A DNA stretch of 64,000 nucleotides from an uncultured Spirochaetales bacterium (GTDB taxonomy: Bacteria; Spirochaetota; Spirochaetia; Sphaerochaetales; Sphaerochaetaceae). The notes beneath the pieces were generated by a model. That model was not told the DNA's origin, searched no databases, and worked only from the letters and a program-made list of their open reading frames with translations. The position numbers were made by a program, and so were the translations under genes. The DNA lies in contig CASFDW010000004.1 in the NCBI GenBank assembly GCA_949293595.1, positions 55,209 to 119,208 of the forward strand, written 5' to 3'. Shown one piece after another: positions 58,867-64,000 of this stretch (positions within the stretch are counted from its first letter, which is position 1; each line of letters starts with the position of its first letter).

Positions 58867-61116
58867 ATGGGAAAAAAGAGAAGCTTCAAATACAACGTTC
58901 TTAAAACCTGGAGTTTTTCATATCTTGTCGTGTTTGTGATTCCGATACTGCTTTTCCTCGTGTTCATATCGTTGAGCATATCGTTGCTTGACAGGGAGGT
59001 GGGTTATTACAATTCCTTGGCCATAGAGCATGTCGGTTCACAATTCGACAAGGTTTTTCAACAGATCAACCAGGCGGCCGAGGAATTCCTTCTGGATGAC
59101 AGCATTTCGTCGTTCACCGGATATGACGACGTTTCAGACATACCTTCGTTCTATCTTTATCAGGAGGTGGCTTCGATATCCAGGATAGTCAATTCCCAGA
59201 GCGTTGTGGAAGGATTGATTCTTTTTTCTCCGGATCTTGATCTCTATCTCAGCGGCGAACATTACGGACGGATATCCTTTTTGTCCGATATCAAGGAATA
59301 CTCCATGGAGATGACAAGCGGGGATGTGGAGGAAATTTTTCTACAGCATTCCAATTTCATGCAGATCTTCGATGCTTCGTTTTCGCTTCCGTCGGGAAAC
59401 CTGGTTCGCAGGATGCTCGTTGTGAGACCTTTGAATTTCGCCGAAATCGGCAGGCGCAACAGGTTTTATGTGGCAGCGGTCGTGAACATTGCCGATATCC
59501 TTGGGTCAAGCACCAACTATGACCCCTACCATGATCTGATGATTTTCAGCAGGCTCTCAGGAGAAATGGTGTATGACATATCGGATTCGGATGACATAGA
59601 TGATTTCAAGCTTGATGAGATAGTAGGCAGCAGCGGTGAATTAAGGGACAGCATGACGGCGGTTCAGGAATCAAAGGATTCCAATTTCGTATATGTCGTG
59701 AGAATCGACAAGGCGCAGTACTTCCGGATGATCTACCTCCTGCTTGTACTTGCACTGGCGTATGTTGCCTTCACAATTGTATTCGGATTCATATTCTGTC
59801 TGAGGAACATCAGGCGGAATTGGAAAGAGCTTTCCTTTGCGATCGAGAAGACCGGAGCCGATACGGAACAGGCGGAAAACATCTATTCTCCGTTCGTATC
59901 CTCCGTCTCGCGGCTTGAGGAGGAGAAGGCTGGCCTGAGCATGATCGTCGCCTCGCAGACCGACAGTCTCAAGACAAGCATGATTGAAAAGCTCGTGCTT
60001 GCCCAGGATGATGCCGAGTTCATTTCAAAAAGAGCTCTTCAGGAATGCGGTATAGAATTCGTTTCAGATGTCTTTTTGATTTATCTTGTATGCGGAGAGG
60101 AAGGTTTTGACGTTGAGAAGCTTGTCATCGACACGTTTGCTTCCTCCTCCGTCCATGTGTATCCATTCTCCTCGGCGCATGGTTCTGCCTTTCTTTTCAA
60201 CTTCCTTGTGTCTTCAGGTTTTGATGAATCGAGGACTTATCACGACATAGCCATACAATCCAAGGGCATGATGGCCGCACATCCGGAGATAACCGATGCC
60301 GCCGCCTCTGATCTTGCAAACGGGCTTTCTGGAATCGGAACCGCATACCTCGATACGATAAACACCCTGGAGTATAAGAAAAGCAACATGTTGAGGGAAT
60401 TCGTCTTCTACCGTGATATCGTTGAAATGTCCAAACATGCGAGATTCTCCTATCCTTCCGAGGTCCAGTATACGATTGCCAAGGCGGTCGAGGAGGCGAA
60501 AGGGGATGAGGCGGTGGAGGCCATCCGCAGCATAGTGGACGAGAACAGGGCGAACGGAGTCTCTCCTCGTCATATGAGGTACCTTCTTTTCAGTATCGCC
60601 AATACTGTCCTGAGGATATCACAGAAGCTCGAGGACAGATATCCGGGGCTCAAGGCGCTTCAGATACCGCCGATAATGCAGACAAGGAATTTCGAGGCAT
60701 CGCAGTTGCGCCTCGAGGAAAATGTGAAGTCGCTTTGCGAATCCGTTATCGAGATGAAGAACATAGTCGGAGATATCACGAAGGAGAACTACTCGTTATA
60801 TGCGAATGCTCTGGCGTTGATTTCCTCCCGCTATTGCGATGCGCAGCTCAATGTTTCCGAGATTGCGGACCACCTCGGGGTCTCCATCGCCTTCCTTTCC
60901 AAGGTTTTCAAAAAATACCATAACATGAACATTTCCGATTACATATCGCGTTACAGGGTGCAGGAGTCGAAGAAGCTGTTGCTTGAAAAAGTCAGCATAA
61001 ACGAGATTGTCGAGCTTTGCGGCTTCGGATCACTCCGTACGTACATGAGGGTCTTTAAGAAATTCGAAGGGGTGACTCCCGGGAAATACAGGGTTTTGAA
61101 TTCGGAGGAATTATGA
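58867..61116 (+). CDS. Membrane-bound AraC-family regulator (YesN-like, extracellular sensor)
   Basis: A 749-residue one-component regulator. A first membrane helix (residues about 17-40) leads to a periplasmic sensor region of about 240 residues, a second helix (YLLLVLALAYVAFTIVFGFI, about 290-315), a cytoplasmic linker, and a C-terminal AraC DNA-binding domain (AQLNVSEIADHLGVSIAFLS and EIVELCGFGSLRTYMRVFKK). Similar proteins sense oligosaccharides or their binding protein outside the membrane and activate the local utilisation genes. It is inside the operon it probably controls; TGTCA repeats upstream of 47286 are candidate sites. Confidence 0.9.
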   Translation: MGKKRSFKYNVLKTWSFSYLVVFVIPILLFLVFISLSISLLDREVGYYNSLAIEHVGSQFDKVFQQINQAAEEFLLDDSISSFTGYDDVSDIPSFYLYQEVASISRIVNSQSVVEGLILFSPDLDLYLSGEHYGRISFLSDIKEYSMEMTSGDVEEIFLQHSNFMQIFDASFSLPSGNLVRRMLVVRPLNFAEIGRRNRFYVAAVVNIADILGSSTNYDPYHDLMIFSRLSGEMVYDISDSDDIDDFKLDEIVGSSGELRDSMTAVQESKDSNFVYVVRIDKAQYFRMIYLLLVLALAYVAFTIVFGFIFCLRNIRRNWKELSFAIEKTGADTEQAENIYSPFVSSVSRLEEEKAGLSMIVASQTDSLKTSMIEKLVLAQDDAEFISKRALQECGIEFVSDVFLIYLVCGEEGFDVEKLVIDTFASSSVHVYPFSSAHGSAFLFNFLVSSGFDESRTYHDIAIQSKGMMAAHPEITDAAASDLANGLSGIGTAYLDTINTLEYKKSNMLREFVFYRDIVEMSKHARFSYPSEVQYTIAKAVEEAKGDEAVEAIRSIVDENRANGVSPRHMRYLLFSIANTVLRISQKLEDRYPGLKALQIPPIMQTRNFEASQLRLEENVKSLCESVIEMKNIVGDITKENYSLYANALALISSRYCDAQLNVSEIADHLGVSIAFLSKVFKKYHNMNISDYISRYRVQESKKLLLEKVSINEIVELCGFGSLRTYMRVFKKFEGVTPGKYRVLNSEEL

Positions 61117-62123
61117 ACAGGAGATTGCGTGTCGCGGTCATCGGGTGCGGGGCCGTGTCGAAGAACCATGGAAAGGCATTGACGAACAACAGGTATGCCG
61201 ATCTTGTATATGCCGTAGACAAGGAGATTGACAGGGCTGAGGAGTTCTGTGGCAAATACGGTGGAACACCCCTTTGTGATTACCGTCTTCTTTTTGACAA
61301 GGACATAGACGTGGTCCATGTCGTGACTCCGCATGACACCCATTGCAGGATTGCGGTGGATCTTATGGAGCATGGCATGGATGTGTTCTGTGAGAAACCG
61401 CTGGCAATAACAGTCGGAGATGCGGAATACATGATCAAAAAGAGCAGTGAGACGAAAAGACGGCTCGGTGTATGTTTCCAGAACCGTATGAATCTTGCAA
61501 GTGTTGAGGCGAAGAGGATAATGGACGAGGGCGTCTACGGGCGTCTTGTAAGTGCCATGGCGTTCGTTGCCTGGGACAGGCACGGCACATATTATTCGGC
61601 CAGTCCGTGGCGCGGAACCTACGAGCACGAGGGAGGCGGGTGCATAATAAACCAGTCCATACACACCCTCGACCTTCTCGACTATCTAACCGGCGGGGTG
61701 GAGTCGCTTGCGGCGGTGGATGCGCGTTTGAGGGAGACCGACGACTACGAGGTGGATGATTTTGCGATGATCCTCTTTCGTCTGAAGTGCGGTGTGGATG
61801 CAGTCGGGTTCTGCACCAACTGCTATCCCGATTCAAAGGCATGTACCGTGGAGCTCCGTCTTGAAAAGGCGGTTCTGACCGTCAAACAGAGCGGATTGAC
61901 GATTGAGGAGAGGGATGGAAATGTCATATTCCACCAGGCCGAGACCCTGAGCGGGGAGAAATCGGAGTGGGGGGTATCCCACTCGGCCCTCATCAACGAG
62001 TTTTATCGTTCGATAATCGAAGACCGTCCGTTCATCTGTGATTGCTCCACTGGTCTGGCTGCGGTCAGGATTGTGAACGCGATACAGCATTCGAAAGGGA
62101 AATTCATCAAATTGGGAGAATGA
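61113..62123 (+). CDS. Gfo/Idh/MocA-family sugar dehydrogenase (3 of 3)
   Basis: A 336-residue oxidoreductase with AVIGCGAVSKNHGKAL, the conserved EKP in DVFCEKPLAITVGD, and INQSIHTLDLLDYL carrying the catalytic His. It is a third, distinct member in the operon. The ATGA overlap with the AraC gene couples translation. Substrate unknown; presumably another hydroxyl position or another sugar from the same oligosaccharide. Confidence 0.88.
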   Translation: MNRRLRVAVIGCGAVSKNHGKALTNNRYADLVYAVDKEIDRAEEFCGKYGGTPLCDYRLLFDKDIDVVHVVTPHDTHCRIAVDLMEHGMDVFCEKPLAITVGDAEYMIKKSSETKRRLGVCFQNRMNLASVEAKRIMDEGVYGRLVSAMAFVAWDRHGTYYSASPWRGTYEHEGGGCIINQSIHTLDLLDYLTGGVESLAAVDARLRETDDYEVDDFAMILFRLKCGVDAVGFCTNCYPDSKACTVELRLEKAVLTVKQSGLTIEERDGNVIFHQAETLSGEKSEWGVSHSALINEFYRSIIEDRPFICDCSTGLAAVRIVNAIQHSKGKFIKLGE

Positions 62124-62126
62124 GAT

Positions 62127-63491
62127 ATGTCGGGACATGAGAAATTCTGTTTTAAGAGCAGCGATGATCTGCTGCGGAAGATAAGCGACCTTGGTGTCGG
62201 GATTCCTTTCAGTGGGGATACCTCGATACTTTCCTCGCCATTGTTGATAAATGGAAAAAAATGCCAGAACCGTTTTGCAATCCTTCCCATGGAAGGATGC
62301 GACAGCAACTTGGACGGATCTCCGTCGGATCTGGTTCGAAGAAGGTATGCAAGGTTTTTTGAAGGAGGTGCGTCCCTTGTCTGGTGGGAGGCCAATGCCG
62401 TGGTACCTGAAGGAAGGGCGAACGAACATCAGATGATGATCACCGATGACAATGCGGAAAGCTTTGCATCCCTTCTTTCGGATGTCGGGCAGAAGGCGTT
62501 GGAGAAAAACGGTTACAAGCCGGTTTCCATACTGCAGCTCACACATTCCGGAAGATATTCCCGTCCGAAGGGACATGCTGCCGCCCCCATTGTACCGCAG
62601 CATGATCCGATTCTGGATCCTCGTGTCGGACTTAAAGGGGATGAGGAGGTCGTCAGCGACGAATATCTCGAATCCCTGGTCGAAAGATATGTCCACTCGG
62701 CCTTGTTGGCCAAGCAGGCGGGGTTCGATGGAGTGGATGTCAAGGCCTGCCACAGATATCTGCTTTCAGAGCTTCTGGCAAGCCACACAAGGAGTGGAAG
62801 GTATGGTGGGAGCTTTGAGAACAGGACACGTCTGATTCTCGATATCATCCGCGCGATAAGAAAGGAGGTGGGATCCGACTTCATCGTCGCCTGCAGGTTC
62901 AACGTGTTCGATGCCCATCCGTATCCATACGGGTTCGGTGAGGATGTGAATGATTTTTGGAAGTTCGATCCTTCAGAACCGATGGCTTTCGTGAAGGCCG
63001 TTGTCGCGGAAGGGGTTTCCCTTTTGTCGAATTCCGCAGGAAACCCATATTACATCTATCCGCAGGTGACAAGACCGTTCGATACTTCCTCGATGGGGAT
63101 CCCTACTCCGGACGAGCATCCGCTTGAGAGCATCGCACGTCTTTTCTCGTTCACCGAGAAGGTGCAGCAGGCCGCAGGTGACATCCCGGTCATTGGCAAT
63201 GGATACACATGGCTCAGACAGTTCATTCCACAGGTCGCCGCCGCAAATATCACCCTTTCCCGCTGTTCGATGGTCGGACTTGGAAGGGAGGCGATCGCTT
63301 ATCCCGATTGCGTGAGGGACATACTTGTCTCCGGAGGAATGGATTCGAGAAAATGCTGCATAACCTGTTCCAAGTGTACCCAGATAATGCGGGATCATGG
63401 CATGACAGGATGTGTCGTCAGGGATGCCGATGTTTATGCGCCGTTGTATAGACAGGCAAGAAAGGAAGCGGAGGAACGCGAGAATGGCTAA
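62127..63491 (+). CDS. Old-Yellow-Enzyme-type NADH:flavin oxidoreductase with Fe-S motif
   Basis: A 454-residue protein with an OYE-like FMN barrel: NRFAILPMEGCD, ILQLTHSGRYS (His), GFDGVDVKACHRYLLSELL, RSGRYGGSFENRTRL and the FMN phosphate site near VIGNGYTW. The C-terminus has cysteines CCITCSKC (410-417) and Cys429, resembling the [4Fe-4S] motif of 2,4-dienoyl-CoA reductase and trimethylamine dehydrogenase relatives, but the NAD(P)/FAD domains of those larger enzymes are absent. OYE-type enzymes reduce C=C bonds next to a carbonyl. In this operon an unsaturated keto-sugar is the likely substrate (inference). It overlaps the next gene by eight bases. Confidence 0.87.
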   Translation: MSGHEKFCFKSSDDLLRKISDLGVGIPFSGDTSILSSPLLINGKKCQNRFAILPMEGCDSNLDGSPSDLVRRRYARFFEGGASLVWWEANAVVPEGRANEHQMMITDDNAESFASLLSDVGQKALEKNGYKPVSILQLTHSGRYSRPKGHAAAPIVPQHDPILDPRVGLKGDEEVVSDEYLESLVERYVHSALLAKQAGFDGVDVKACHRYLLSELLASHTRSGRYGGSFENRTRLILDIIRAIRKEVGSDFIVACRFNVFDAHPYPYGFGEDVNDFWKFDPSEPMAFVKAVVAEGVSLLSNSAGNPYYIYPQVTRPFDTSSMGIPTPDEHPLESIARLFSFTEKVQQAAGDIPVIGNGYTWLRQFIPQVAAANITLSRCSMVGLGREAIAYPDCVRDILVSGGMDSRKCCITCSKCTQIMRDHGMTGCVVRDADVYAPLYRQARKEAEERENG

Positions 63492-64000
63492 GATTGCTAT
63501 AGTTACGGGAGGAACACGCGGCATAGGGCTTGCGATTTCAAAACGTCTTGCTTCCGACGGCTATCAGGTTGTCGCCGTCGGACGGAAAAGCCTGTCGGAT
63601 GTATTGCCTGTCCTGAAGGAGATTTCCAAGGAACCGGTCGGAACACGCTATATCCAGGCCGATGTCTCTTCATCCGACGATAGGAAACGTATCGTTTCTG
63701 AAACCGTTGAGGCCTTCGGACGCATAGACCTCCTTGTCAACAATGCCGGGGTTGCTCCGAAAAACAGGGCCGACATCCTTCAGATGGAAGAGGAAAGCTG
63801 GGATTATGTCATCGACACGAATACGAAATCGAACATGTTCCTCACCCAGGAGGTTGCGAAGGTGATGATAGGCCAGCCTGTCCTGTATAGGAAAAGAGGG
63901 ACCATCATCAATATTTCATCATGCTCCGCAGAGGTCTCGTCCACGAACAGGGCCGAGTACTGCGTATCTAAAGCAGGCATATCGATGCTCACGACGCTTT
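63484..64000 (+). CDS. Short-chain dehydrogenase (FabG-like), 3' end beyond the window
   Basis: The first 172 residues of an SDR. Cofactor motif VTGGTRGIGLAIS, NNAG in LLVNNAGVAPKN, and serine plus YxxxK in INISSCSAEVSSTNRAEYCVSKAG. The ATG at 63484 overlaps the stop of the ene-reductase gene by eight bases, so it belongs to the same operon and probably interconverts a keto- and hydroxy-sugar intermediate. The gene is cut by the right edge. Confidence 0.9.
   Translation, partial: MAKIAIVTGGTRGIGLAISKRLASDGYQVVAVGRKSLSDVLPVLKEISKEPVGTRYIQADVSSSDDRKRIVSETVEAFGRIDLLVNNAGVAPKNRADILQMEEESWDYVIDTNTKSNMFLTQEVAKVMIGQPVLYRKRGTIINISSCSAEVSSTNRAEYCVSKAGISMLTTL

Overview
The window is a compact bacterial chromosome segment, most likely from an anaerobic spirochaete (Spirochaetales, Sphaerochaeta/Treponema-like). 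The basis is partly inference: three solute-binding proteins have spirochaete-style leaders (signal peptides followed by FAGGTKEG, FANGSAEK or FATGQKES), and the enzymes are of anaerobic type (FeoAB, radical SAM, ferredoxin-domain enzymes, CbiK-type chelatase). No rRNA, CRISPR array or phage is present. Shine-Dalgarno sites are mostly strong (AGGAGG) and were used to set many starts.

Region by region. 1-2317: 3' part of a GLUG-repeat surface protein gene with two frameshifts, one caused by an exact 17-bp tandem duplication. 2725-3279: a five-tRNA operon (His, Arg, Lys, Leu, Gly) on the minus strand with promoter and terminator. 3372-9562: AEC transporter and SDR, a solitary IS200/IS605-type TnpB with a hairpin-rich 3' end, a sugar symporter/PIG-L deacetylase pair, and a flavoprotein divergent from a LysR regulator. 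10520-16969: metallophosphoesterase, NSS-type Na+ symporter, orphan amino-acid binding protein, the three-gene AmmeMemoRadiSam set behind a promoter that predicts a leaderless mRNA, and an EamA transporter. 17025-23557: a four-part fusion enzyme (CoA-disulfide reductase, rhodanese, siroheme reductase, ferredoxin), a FecCD-type metal/cofactor importer, a CbiK-type chelatase and a small flavin protein. 23558-28821: an unassigned hairpin-rich stretch, a CNNM/CorC protein, an AlkA-like glycosylase, a FeoA-FeoB fusion and tRNA-Arg.

29005-36589 is one tightly overlapping operon under its own LacI regulator: phosphofructokinase, NagB-like, NagA-like, class II aldolase, triosephosphate isomerase and a LarA-type racemase. 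It could convert an N-acetyl-aminosugar phosphate to triose phosphates, with an unexplained nickel-enzyme step. It is followed by a NitT/TauT-type ABC importer and a two-component system, then a domain-swapped GH3 glucosidase and a convergent GH43/GltD-like pair.

47286-64000+ is a long one-directional catabolic locus and the most interesting part of the window. It holds an oligosaccharide ABC importer, an intracellular heparinase II/III-like lyase, a YiaK-type reductase, two AP-endonuclease-2-like TIM barrels, three Gfo/Idh/MocA dehydrogenases, a PreA-like flavin/iron-sulfur enzyme, an Old-Yellow-Enzyme-type ene-reductase, an SDR and a membrane-bound AraC regulator. The set suggests uptake of uronate-containing oligosaccharides and their breakdown by lyase, oxidation-elimination and enone-reduction chemistry rather than by ordinary hydrolases. 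The locus runs off the right edge.
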